A stretch of DNA of 5,464 bases from Micrococcales bacterium (GCA_030537915.1 JAUNUZ010000189.1:1-5464); one strand, 5' to 3'. Shown: positions 1 through 5,464, numbered from the stretch's first letter. The notes: generated from the letters alone by a model not told the origin. Made by a program: numbers and translations.

Positions 1-1
1 T

Positions 2-1216
2 GTCTACAACCACCTCGGCCCCGACGGCAACTACCTGGCCATGTTCGGGCCCTACTTCACCGACCGGCACCACACCCCGTGGGGCACGGCCCTCAACCTC
101 GACGGCCCGGACAGCGACCCGGTGCGCGAATTTGTCATCGAGAACGCGCTGCACTGGCTGCACGACTTCCACCTCGACGGCCTGCGCCTGGATGCCGTGC
201 ACGAGCTGCACGACGAGCGCGCGTTGCCGATCCTTGAGGAGCTCGCCATGGCCGTCGACGAGCTCGAGCAAAGCACGGGTCGCTCGATGGTGCTTGTCGC
301 CGAGTCCGACCGCAACGACATCCGGACCGTCACGGCCCGCGAGCGCGGGGGTCTGGGTATCGACGGGCAATGGGCCGACGACGTCCACCACGGGCTGCAT
401 GTCGCGCTGACCGGTGAGGACCGGGGCTACTACGCCGACTTCGCCGTCGATGGAGTGCTCGAGCGACTCCTGACCACCCCCTTCCTGCACGCCGGGTCCT
501 ATTCCAGCTTCCGCCGGCGCAGCCACGGCAGACCTGTCGATAGCAGGCTCGTGGACGGCTCCGCCTTCGTCGTTTCCCTACAGACCCACGACCAGGTGGG
601 CAACCGGCGCGAGGGGGATCGTCTCGGCGTTAGCGTCGACCGCCGCCTCCTCTCGTGCGGGGCCGCCCTGCTGCTGACGAGCCCCTTCACGCCGATGCTC
701 TTCATGGGCGAGGAGTGGTCGGCGAGCACGCCGTGGCAGTTCTTCACCGACCACCTCGACGAGGGGCTCGCCGAGGCCATCCGGCAGGGGCGCCGCGCCG
801 AATTCGCCACGCACGGGTGGGAGCCGCAATCCGTCCCCGATCCACAGGACGCCGCGACGCGCGATCGCTCCGTGCTGTGCTGGGAGGAGCGCACCCAGGG
901 CGAGCACGAGCAAATGCTCGCGTGGTACCGAGCGCTGCTGGCGCTGCGCCGGGCGCGACCGGACCTGCGCAACGGTGACCTGAGCCGGGTCCAGGTCCGC
1001 TCCGGGCCGGTCCCGGGCAGCTTCGTCGTCCTGCGGGGTCGGCACCGCGTCGCGGCCAATCTGTCCGATAGCGAGGTGGAGCTCGAGCTAGGGGTCGACG
1101 AGGGACCGGGGGCAGTCGTCCTGTTCGCGCTCGATCCGACGGTGGCCACGGCCGGCGGTCGAATCCGGCTCGCCCCGCGCAGCGTCGCCATCGTCGGCCC
1201 GGCGACTCCGGGCTAG
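2..1216 (+). CDS. treZ: Malto-oligosyltrehalose trehalohydrolase, C-terminal part (5' end outside window)
   Basis: TreZ is a cytoplasmic GH13 hydrolase that cleaves the linkage next to the terminal trehalosyl unit made by TreY on maltooligosaccharides, releasing free trehalose. The reading frame is open from base 2 to the TAG at 1214-1216, giving 404 visible residues. Full-length family members are usually near 580, so roughly the first third is missing. The GH13 motifs appear in order: region I VYNHLGPDG at the very start; region II GLRLDAVHEL with the expected nucleophile Asp at visible residue 64 (191-193); region III LVAESDRND with the expected acid/base Glu at residue 101 (302-304); region IV QTHDQVGNR with the third catalytic Asp at residue 197 (590-592). 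TPWQFFTDH, a GRRAEFATHGW stretch and VPDPQD are TreZ-type signatures that separate it from glycogen debranching enzymes and TreY. The C-terminus is a short beta-type domain. Family assignment is by recognition of these motifs. One oddity is Thr where I expect Asn before the region IV HDQ. Confidence 0.95.
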   Translation, partial: VYNHLGPDGNYLAMFGPYFTDRHHTPWGTALNLDGPDSDPVREFVIENALHWLHDFHLDGLRLDAVHELHDERALPILEELAMAVDELEQSTGRSMVLVAESDRNDIRTVTARERGGLGIDGQWADDVHHGLHVALTGEDRGYYADFAVDGVLERLLTTPFLHAGSYSSFRRRSHGRPVDSRLVDGSAFVVSLQTHDQVGNRREGDRLGVSVDRRLLSCGAALLLTSPFTPMLFMGEEWSASTPWQFFTDHLDEGLAEAIRQGRRAEFATHGWEPQSVPDPQDAATRDRSVLCWEERTQGEHEQMLAWYRALLALRRARPDLRNGDLSRVQVRSGPVPGSFVVLRGRHRVAANLSDSEVELELGVDEGPGAVVLFALDPTVATAGGRIRLAPRSVAIVGPATPG

Positions 1217-1229
1217 GTCGGGGCATCTC

Positions 1230-1925
1230 ATGGTCGACGAGAACGCCGGACGGCCGCGCCGCCCGGCCCGGCTCACCCCGGGAATGATGGACTTCTTCGC
1301 CTCCGAGAGCCTCGACCCCGCGGTCATCATCCAGGTCGCCGACGAGAGCGCAGCGGGTCTCGTACGCGCCGGCCGGGCCAGCGATGACCCCGAGGTGACC
1401 ACCCGATTGGTCGCCCTCGTCGACGAGATCGGCCTCTCGACGATCGCCGAGCTGTGGTCCCAGCGTCCTCGGAGCAGCCTGCCCGGGCTGCTGTGGCGCC
1501 TCTACGCACTGCGGGAGTGGGTCCGCTGCGACCCGGCCGGCGCCAGCCGGGACTACCAGGCCGGGCTCGCCTACGCAGGGGTCGCGGCGGCCGTCGCCGG
1601 AGCGCCGGACACCCCCGGGCCGCATGAGCTCTCGGCGCTGGTGGACGAGATCCTGCGCGGTGTCTTCGACGGCGATCTGGGCGTCGCCCTGCACCGGGCG
1701 GCCGCCTTCTGCCGGGTCGTCTCTGCCGGGCGCGCCTCCCACGAAGGCCACCCGCTCACTGCGCAGACCGCGGATACGGCCCCCCCAGTGGGGGCGGGCG
1801 GGCTCACTGGACGGGACGGTGGGGACCCCTGGTCCAGCCAGCTGCGGCGGGCGGCTGCAATCCAGGTCACGGCCGACGACCTCGAGGCCGGCGCCCGGGC
1901 CTGGCGCGACGGCGGGCTCGTCTGA
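1230..1925 (+). CDS. Conserved-looking hypothetical protein, helical, function unknown
   Basis: I do not recognise a named family for this 231-residue protein. The ATG at 1230 follows the treZ stop by 13 nt, with a weak G-rich stretch (1220-1223) as the only ribosome-site candidate. The in-frame ATGs of residues 19-20 (MMDFF) are an alternative start, since residues 1-18 are Arg/Pro-rich and look unconserved. Residues about 20-170 read as a compact, mostly helical domain with signature-like stretches: SLPGLLWRLYALREWVRCDP (83-102), ELSALVDEILRGVFDGDL (133-150) and AAAFCRVVSAGRAS (157-170). Residues about 171-204 form a Gly/Pro/Thr-rich linker, followed by a short C-terminal helix containing TADDLEAGARAWRDG. 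There is no signal peptide, transmembrane segment or catalytic motif, so it is probably cytoplasmic. The short gap suggests co-transcription with treZ. It also sits just upstream of the pst promoter, but no functional link to either neighbour can be shown. The frame has good high-GC codon usage, so I am confident that it is a real gene. Confidence 0.85.
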   Translation: MVDENAGRPRRPARLTPGMMDFFASESLDPAVIIQVADESAAGLVRAGRASDDPEVTTRLVALVDEIGLSTIAELWSQRPRSSLPGLLWRLYALREWVRCDPAGASRDYQAGLAYAGVAAAVAGAPDTPGPHELSALVDEILRGVFDGDLGVALHRAAAFCRVVSAGRASHEGHPLTAQTADTAPPVGAGGLTGRDGGDPWSSQLRRAAAIQVTADDLEAGARAWRDGGLV

Positions 1926-1973
1926 TCCCCATCGTGAGTCAGTAGCCGTTGGGTGGTTCGCTGAGCCAGATCA

Positions 1974-1983
1974 GCACCGGTGC
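1974..1983. repeat. Perfect 10-bp palindrome GCACCGGTGC
   Basis: The ten bases equal their own reverse complement. They lie 49 nt after the stop of the hypothetical gene and 20 nt before the PHO box. An overlapping inverted repeat, GCTGA (1960-1964) with TCAGC (1971-1975), shares its right edge, and CAGCA (1972-1976) can also pair with TGCTG (1989-1993). None is followed by a T tract, so this is not a convincing intrinsic terminator for the upstream genes. It could be an operator half of a second regulator or chance in GC-rich DNA. Confidence 0.3.
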
Positions 1984-2003
1984 GCCCCTGCTGGGACGGC
2001 CCT

Positions 2004-2025
2004 GTTCACCGTTCGTTCATCTGAC
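2004..2025 (+). promoter_or_regulatory. PHO box: two 11-bp direct repeat units upstream of pstS
   Basis: GTTCACC at 2004-2010 recurs as GTTCATC at 2015-2021. The period is exactly 11 bp and six of seven bases match. This is the architecture of the PHO box described for Streptomyces PhoP (GTTCACC-type 7-mer plus 4 less conserved bases, tandemly repeated), and it resembles the 11-bp-spaced sites of mycobacterial PhoP/RegX3-type regulators. It lies 97 nt before the pstS start codon, which is where such a site is expected. The flanking 11-mers (1993-2003 and 2026-2036) do not match, so only two units are present. The inferred role is activation of the pst operon under phosphate limitation. The regulator itself is not in this window. 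Confidence 0.8.
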
Positions 2026-2029
2026 ACCG

Positions 2030-2058
2030 GCCATCGCGTCATCAGGCCTGCCTAGCGT
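2030..2058 (+). promoter_or_regulatory. Tentative pstS promoter, -10 TAGCGT
   Basis: TAGCGT at 2053-2058 fits the relaxed actinobacterial -10 pattern TAnnnT. A 17-bp spacer places the -35 region at 2030-2035 (GCCATC), which is a poor match to TTGACA. A weak -35 immediately downstream of the PHO box, whose second unit ends at 2025, is what an activator-dependent promoter would look like. Transcription would then start near 2064-2066, just ahead of the Shine-Dalgarno of the small leader ORF. Placement is inferred from spacing only. Confidence 0.35.
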
Positions 2059-2081
2059 CTCGCTCACCGGGAGGTTGCCAA

Positions 2082-2126
2082 ATGCCCTCCTTTCGAACGC
2101 GCATCCAAGAGCAAGGACACCTGTGA
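2082..2126 (+). CDS. Possible 14-codon leader ORF overlapping the pstS start
   Basis: An ATG at 2082 is preceded by GGGAGG (2069-2074) with a 7-nt spacer, the best Shine-Dalgarno in the window. It encodes MPSFRTRIQEQGHL and ends with TGA at 2124-2126. The stop overlaps the pstS GTG (2123-2125) in the GTGA configuration typical of translational coupling by termination and reinitiation. The peptide has no run of a single amino acid, so ribosome-stalling attenuation of the amino-acid-operon type is not suggested. If translated, it would tie pstS initiation to ribosomes arriving from the leader. The region is otherwise merely the pstS 5' UTR. The evidence is positional only, and a 14-codon ORF can arise by chance. 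Confidence 0.4.
   Translation: MPSFRTRIQEQGHL
2113..2117 (+). promoter_or_regulatory. Ribosome binding site deciding the pstS GTG start
   Basis: AAGGA lies 5 nt ahead of GTG 2123. It supports that codon over two in-frame alternatives: the distant TTG at 1949, which would run the protein through the PHO box, and the ATG at 2138, which has no purine-rich site upstream and would remove the positively charged start of the lipoprotein signal. Confidence 0.7.
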
Positions 2127-3250
2127 AGACCCTGCGCATGGCCGCACTTGCCAGCCTGACCCTCGTGGGCGCCGTCGCTCTGGCCGGCTGCGGCTCCGAC
2201 GACAACCGGGTATCCACAGGCCGGCAGGGAGCTGCCCCAGCTGGCTCCGGCGCCGCCATCGACTGCCCGCCGGACATGAGCCTCACCGCCCAGGGCTCCT
2301 CGGCCCAGAAGAACGCGATCCAAGAGGCCATCGCCTCCTACCAGGACACCTGTGCGGGAGCGAAGATCGACTACAACGGCAACGGCTCCGGCGCCGGAAT
2401 CAAAGCGCTCATTGCCGATCAGGCCGACTTCGCGGGCTCGGACTCGACGCTCAAGATCGAGTCGGAGGACGGCAAGACCGAGGTTGACGACGCCGCGAAG
2501 GCCTGCGGTTCGCCAGCCTTGCACCTCCCCATGGTGACCGGTCCTATCGCCGTCGCCTACAACGTCCAGGGGGTCGACGGGCTCATCCTCGACCCCGACG
2601 TCACCGCCAAGATCTTCCTCCGCACGATCGTGACGTGGAACGACCCGGCCATCGCCGCGCTCAACCCGGGGGTCACGCTCCCGGCCACGCCGATCAAGCC
2701 GTTCTTCCGCTCGGACGAGTCGGGCACGACAGAGAACTTCACCGAGTACCTCGCGGCCGCCGCGCCCACGACGTGGACTGCCCAGCCCGACAAGGCCTGG
2801 ACGGGCAAAGGCGAGGGCAAGCCGAAGTCGGACGGGGTGGCCCAGGCGGTCAAGGGGAGCGCCGGCGGCATCACCTACGCGGAGTGGTCCTACGCCAAGG
2901 ACAACCAGCTGGGCATCGCGCGGATCGACAATGGCGCCGGTGCCGTCGAGCTGACGCCCGAGTCTGTCGGCAAGGCCGTCACGGCCGCCAAAGCGGACGG
3001 TGCGGGCAACGACCTGCGTCTCAAGCTCGACTATTCGACCAAGGAGGTGGGCGCCTACCCGATCCTGCTGGTCACCTACGAGATCGTCTGCTCCCAGAAC
3101 AAGGACGCAACCAGGGGCGCGCAGATCAAGTCATTCCTCAAGCACTTCGCCTCTCGGGACGTGCAGGCCGGCCTCGAGGAGGTCGGCTACGCACCGCTGC
3201 CTGACGCGCTGCGCGCCAAGGTCGACTCTGCGATCAACGCGCTGCAATGA
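2123..3250 (+). CDS. pstS: Phosphate ABC transporter, periplasmic-type phosphate-binding lipoprotein PstS
   Basis: PstS captures inorganic phosphate outside the cytoplasmic membrane and delivers it to the PstC-PstA channel. From the GTG at 2123 the protein has 375 residues, typical for actinobacterial PstS. Residues 1-22 are a lipoprotein signal: Lys/Arg near the start, a hydrophobic core, then LAGC with the lipidated Cys at residue 23 (2189-2191), followed by a Ser/Asp/Gly/Ala-rich tether to about residue 50. Phosphate-binding-family motifs follow in order: GSSAQ (58-62), NGNGSGAG (85-92), DFAGSDS (102-108), the IFLRTIVTWNDPAI stretch before the middle of the protein, and RSDESGTTENF (196-206), which corresponds to the conserved R-x-D-x-SGTT-x-x-F phosphate-contact segment. 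The C-terminal half continues the two-lobed fold to SAINALQ. It is the first main gene of the pst operon, 97 nt downstream of a PHO box, and 67 nt separate it from pstC. Induction by phosphate starvation is inferred from that site. Confidence 0.96.
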   Translation: MKTLRMAALASLTLVGAVALAGCGSDDNRVSTGRQGAAPAGSGAAIDCPPDMSLTAQGSSAQKNAIQEAIASYQDTCAGAKIDYNGNGSGAGIKALIADQADFAGSDSTLKIESEDGKTEVDDAAKACGSPALHLPMVTGPIAVAYNVQGVDGLILDPDVTAKIFLRTIVTWNDPAIAALNPGVTLPATPIKPFFRSDESGTTENFTEYLAAAAPTTWTAQPDKAWTGKGEGKPKSDGVAQAVKGSAGGITYAEWSYAKDNQLGIARIDNGAGAVELTPESVGKAVTAAKADGAGNDLRLKLDYSTKEVGAYPILLVTYEIVCSQNKDATRGAQIKSFLKHFASRDVQAGLEEVGYAPLPDALRAKVDSAINALQ

Positions 3251-3253
3251 TCC

Positions 3254-3277
3254 GCGTGACGTCTCGAGATCTCACGC
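3254..3277 (+). other. Stem-loop between pstS and pstC
   Basis: GCGTGA (3254-3259) pairs perfectly with TCACGC (3272-3277). After one mismatch, a further three pairs (3261-3263 with 3268-3270, one of them G-T) close on a TCGA tetraloop. The hairpin begins 4 nt after the pstS stop and is not followed by T residues, so it is not a canonical intrinsic terminator. In this position it could protect the pstS mRNA 3' end or lower read-through into pstC, giving more binding protein than channel subunits. This role is inferred. The rest of the 67-nt gap shows only a weak GAGAGG (3298-3303) ahead of pstC. Confidence 0.45.
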
Positions 3278-3317
3278 ACCCGAGCCCATCGGCAGCTGAG
3301 AGGCGGCACTGCCCGCG

Positions 3318-4319
3318 ATGACGAGCATCACCGGCCAGTCAGCCGACCCCCCCGGCAGTGGACAGGGCCGCGTCGGGGCGACGGCGGCGTCGACCGGACG
3401 GTTCGGCGATCTCGTCTTCTCCGGCGCCGCGCGTGCCGCGGGCATCATCGTCGTCGTCCTCGTCGCGCTCATCGGAGTGTTCCTGCTCAGCCAGGCGCTG
3501 CCCTCGCTGATGAAGAACGAGGCGAACTTCCTCACCTCCACGCAATGGTCGGTCTCCGGTGAGAGCCCGCGCTTTGGCATCGCCGGACTCCTCTGGGTCA
3601 CGGTGTCCTCCTCGATCGTCGCGATGTCGATCGCGGTTCCGCTGGGGGTCGCGGTGGCGCTCTTCATCACGCAGTACGCACCGACGTGGCTCGCGCGCCC
3701 CGCCGCTGCGATGGTCGACCTCCTCGCGGCGGTGCCCTCGATCGTCTACGGCATCTGGGGCGCCTACATCGCCGGGCCATACTTCCTGCCGATCCAGAAC
3801 GGCCTCGGCGACGTCTTGGGCTGGTTCCCACTCTTCTCACCGACGAACATCTCCGGCGCCTCGACGATCCTCTTCGTCGGGGTCGTGTTGGCGATCATGG
3901 TGCTGCCGATCGTGACGGCGCTCACCCGCGAGGTCTTCGAACAGACCCCGACGACGCACAAGGAGGGCGCGCTGGCGCTCGGAGCGACGAAGTGGGAGAT
4001 GATCCGCACCGCGGTCCTCCCCTTCGGCAAGCCCGGCATCATCAGCGCCTCGATGCTCGGCCTCGGCCGTGCCCTCGGTGAGACCGTCGCCGTCATGATC
4101 ATCGTTTCGGCGCTGCCCGAGGGAGCCGGCCGATCGTGGTCGCTGCTCAACGGCGGTGAAACCTTCGCGAGCAAGATCGCCAACAACGCCGGAGAGTTCG
4201 ACACCCCGCAGAAGACTGGTGCCTATATCGCCGCCGGGCTCGTGCTTTTCATCCTGACGTTCATTGTCAACGCGATCGCGCGGATTGCCATCGAGCGCCG
4301 CAGGGCCTTCACAGAATGA
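3318..4319 (+). CDS. pstC: Phosphate ABC transporter permease PstC
   Basis: PstC is one of the two membrane subunits forming the phosphate channel. The protein has 333 residues. Residues 1-30 are a Thr/Ser/Gly/Pro-rich cytoplasmic tail of the kind common in actinobacterial PstC. The first membrane helix is at about 40-60, followed by an external segment. Five more hydrophobic segments lie at about 88-118, 127-152, 181-203, 240-264 and 300-322, giving the usual six. AVPLGVAVALFITQYAP (106-122) and AAVPSIVYGIWGAY (137-150) are typical PstC/PstA core motifs. The EAA-type loop that docks on the ATPase is at 215-241 (KEGALALGATKWEMIRTAVLP), followed by LGLGRALGETVAV. The ATG at 3318 has only a distant GAGAGG (14-nt spacer), so initiation may be weak. 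No better in-frame start is seen before the first membrane helix. The stop overlaps the pstA start in an ATGA, implying coupled translation. Confidence 0.95.
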   Translation: MTSITGQSADPPGSGQGRVGATAASTGRFGDLVFSGAARAAGIIVVVLVALIGVFLLSQALPSLMKNEANFLTSTQWSVSGESPRFGIAGLLWVTVSSSIVAMSIAVPLGVAVALFITQYAPTWLARPAAAMVDLLAAVPSIVYGIWGAYIAGPYFLPIQNGLGDVLGWFPLFSPTNISGASTILFVGVVLAIMVLPIVTALTREVFEQTPTTHKEGALALGATKWEMIRTAVLPFGKPGIISASMLGLGRALGETVAVMIIVSALPEGAGRSWSLLNGGETFASKIANNAGEFDTPQKTGAYIAAGLVLFILTFIVNAIARIAIERRRAFTE

Positions 4320-5233
4320 GCGCCTCCTCAGCCCCGACCTCCCGCACCTTGGGCACGACGGCCCCCGGCGCGGGCGACGGCCAACAGCGCCGGCGGCGCG
4401 TGCAGGATCAGATCGCACGCATCCTCGTGTGGGCGGCCTTCGGTACCGCGCTCGTACCGCTCATCTGGATCCTGGGGTCAGTCCTCTTCAAGGGCGGCCA
4501 CATGCTTGCGGACGGGATCTGGTGGACGAACAGTCAGTACGGCGTCACCGCTCGGCGCGTGGGCGGCGGCGCCGTGCACGCCATTCAGGGCACGCTCATC
4601 CAGGCTGCGGTCACCGCGATCATCGCTGTCCCGCTCGGCGTCTTCACCGCCATCTACCTCGTCGAGTACGGCCGCGGCAGGCTCGTGCGTGCGGTGAGCT
4701 TCATGGTCGACATCCTCACGGGGATCCCGTCGATCGTCGCCGGCCTCTTCATCTATGCGATCTGGGTCGGCACGTTCGGCTTCCGGACCGCCGCTTTCGC
4801 GGTCTCGCTGTCGTTGGTCATCCTCATGGTCCCGACCGTGGTGCGCTCGACCGAGGAGATGCTCAAGCTTGTTCCCAACGAGCTGCGTGAGGCATCCTTC
4901 GCGCTTGGCGTACCCAAGTGGCGAACCATCCTCAAGGTCGTCCTTCCGACGGCCTTCTCGGGCATCGTCACCGGCATCCTGCTGGGCTTGGCCCGCATCA
5001 TGGGGGAGACGGCTCCGCTGCTTATCCTCGGGCCTTACACCAAGAGCATCTGGGTCAACATGTTCAGCGGAAACATGGCGACGCTGCCGACCATGATCAA
5101 CGAGGACCGGGTCGAGGCCTTGCAGCCGGCCATAGACCGCGTCTGGGGAGCCTCGCTCACCCTCGTCCTCATGATCCTTGCCTTCAACCTCGCCGGCCGT
5201 GTTGTCTCGCGGTATAGCAAGGTCCGGAACTGA
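4316..5233 (+). CDS. pstA: Phosphate ABC transporter permease PstA
   Basis: PstA is the partner of PstC in the phosphate channel. The protein has 305 residues. Residues 1-32 are a polar tail ending in a basic QQRRRRVQ stretch, consistent with a cytoplasmic N-terminus. Hydrophobic segments lie at about 35-57, 92-116, 130-152, 161-178, 213-236 and 278-297, giving six helices. Family motifs include AVPLGVFTAIYLVEYG (104-119), DILTGIPSIVAGLFIY (132-147) and LGLARIMGETAPLL (223-236). The EAA loop is at 190-217 (LREASFALGVPKWRTILKVVLP). The overlap with the end of pstC by 4 nt (ATGA, 4316-4319) sets the start. Translation is probably coupled, matching the one-to-one stoichiometry of the two subunits. 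PstA and PstC are told apart here by gene order, by the VEYG motif, and by the lack of the long external segment after helix 1. Confidence 0.95.
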   Translation: MSASSAPTSRTLGTTAPGAGDGQQRRRRVQDQIARILVWAAFGTALVPLIWILGSVLFKGGHMLADGIWWTNSQYGVTARRVGGGAVHAIQGTLIQAAVTAIIAVPLGVFTAIYLVEYGRGRLVRAVSFMVDILTGIPSIVAGLFIYAIWVGTFGFRTAAFAVSLSLVILMVPTVVRSTEEMLKLVPNELREASFALGVPKWRTILKVVLPTAFSGIVTGILLGLARIMGETAPLLILGPYTKSIWVNMFSGNMATLPTMINEDRVEALQPAIDRVWGASLTLVLMILAFNLAGRVVSRYSKVRN

Positions 5234-5260
5234 GACACCCCAGGAAGTGACACGAACGAC

Positions 5261-5464
5261 ATGGCGAAGCGCATCGACGTCAAGGATCTCGATATCTACT
5301 ACGGCAGCTTCAAGGCCGTGGAGGGCGTTTCGATGAAGATCGAGCCGCGCTCGGTGACGGCCTTCATCGGCCCGTCCGGCTGCGGAAAATCGACGGTCCT
5401 GCGCACCCTCAACCGGATGCACGAAGTCATCCCGGGGGCGCGCGTCGAGGGTGAAGTCCTGCTC
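5261..5464 (+). CDS. pstB: Phosphate ABC transporter ATPase PstB, N-terminal 68 residues (3' end outside window)
   Basis: PstB is the cytoplasmic ATPase that drives phosphate import; as a dimer it engages the EAA loops of PstC and PstA. Only 68 residues are visible; family members usually have about 250-260. [17 protein letters not shown] (9-25) contains the aromatic A-loop Tyr (13/14) and the usual PstB opening. GPSGCGKST (37-45) is the Walker A motif, with Lys43 and Ser44 contacting the nucleotide phosphates. [22 protein letters not shown] (47-68) is the characteristic PstB stretch after it (the LNRM and EG-x-V-L elements). The Q-loop, the ABC signature and Walker B lie beyond the edge. The gene starts 27 nt after pstA. 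AGGAAG (5242-5247) is the likely ribosome site, with a rather long 13-nt spacer to the ATG. Confidence 0.96.
   Translation, partial: MAKRIDVKDLDIYYGSFKAVEGVSMKIEPRSVTAFIGPSGCGKSTVLRTLNRMHEVIPGARVEGEVLL

Noticed and set aside
499..1191. Open frame of 230 codons on the - strand inside treZ
   Set aside because: It is a Ser/Arg/Pro-rich shadow of the treZ frame, with no domain and no independent promoter or ribosome site seen.
744..1751. Long open frame on the - strand across treZ and the unknown gene
   Set aside because: It straddles two well-supported + strand genes, and its product is Arg/Pro/Gly-rich low complexity with no recognisable domain. This is typical of antisense frames in high-GC DNA.
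1926..2003. Possible intrinsic terminator after the unknown gene
   Set aside because: Several short stems are possible, but none has a strong GC stem followed by a T run, so I cannot call a terminator.
1949..2122. Upstream extension of the pstS frame to a TTG at 1949, adding 58 residues
   Set aside because: It would place coding sequence across the PHO box and promoter, and it buries the lipoprotein signal inside the protein. GTG 2123 has a proper AAGGA site and gives a normal signal peptide with LAGC.
2635..3204. Alternative + strand frame inside pstS
   Set aside because: Its Gly/Arg/His-rich translation is a frame-shifted reading of pstS. The pstS frame is intact with all family motifs.
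4478..5422. Long open frame on the - strand across pstA and pstB
   Set aside because: The product is dominated by Asp/Glu/Arg/His/Gly and mirrors the pstA and pstB codons. It has no start context or homology signal.
1..5464. Mobile element, CRISPR array, tRNA/rRNA or defence system
   Set aside because: There is no transposase or integrase frame, no spaced direct repeats other than the PHO box, no tRNA-like or rRNA-like stretch, and all intergenic gaps are short. The region looks like stable chromosomal housekeeping DNA.

Overview
The window is high-GC, GC-rich at third codon positions, and every gene lies on the + strand. Protein style (TreZ of the actinobacterial glycogen-to-trehalose route, a PstS lipoprotein, PstC/PstA with long Thr/Gly/Ser-rich N-termini, and an 11-bp-period PHO box) points to an actinobacterium, probably of the Micrococcales. 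The genus cannot be fixed from the sequence alone.

Layout. (1) 2-1216: the C-terminal 404 residues of malto-oligosyltrehalose trehalohydrolase (TreZ), cut by the left edge. (2) 1230-1925: a 231-residue, mostly helical protein of unknown function, 13 nt after treZ and probably co-transcribed with it. (3) 1926-2122: a 197-nt intergenic region. It holds a 10-bp palindrome, a two-unit PHO box (2004-2025), a tentative -10 element, and a possible 14-codon leader ORF with its own strong Shine-Dalgarno. (4) 2123-3250 pstS, 3318-4319 pstC, 4316-5233 pstA and 5261 to the right edge pstB: the high-affinity phosphate ABC transporter in its standard order. A stem-loop sits between pstS and pstC, pstC and pstA overlap by ATGA, and pstB is cut after residue 68, just past its Walker A motif.

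How they work together. PstS, anchored to the outer face of the membrane by a lipid, captures phosphate and hands it to the PstC-PstA channel, which is driven by a PstB dimer. The PHO box implies induction on phosphate starvation by a PhoP/RegX3-type response regulator. The hairpin after pstS could let the binding protein be made in excess over the membrane subunits. TreZ belongs to a separate carbohydrate pathway, releasing trehalose from the end of a maltooligosyl chain.

Novelty. I see no undescribed multi-gene system: no mobile element, CRISPR array, tRNA/rRNA or defence gene. The points most worth a second look are the pstS leader (a mini-ORF whose stop overlaps the pstS GTG start, with an internal copy of the 16S anti-Shine-Dalgarno sequence) and the unassigned protein between treZ and the pst operon.
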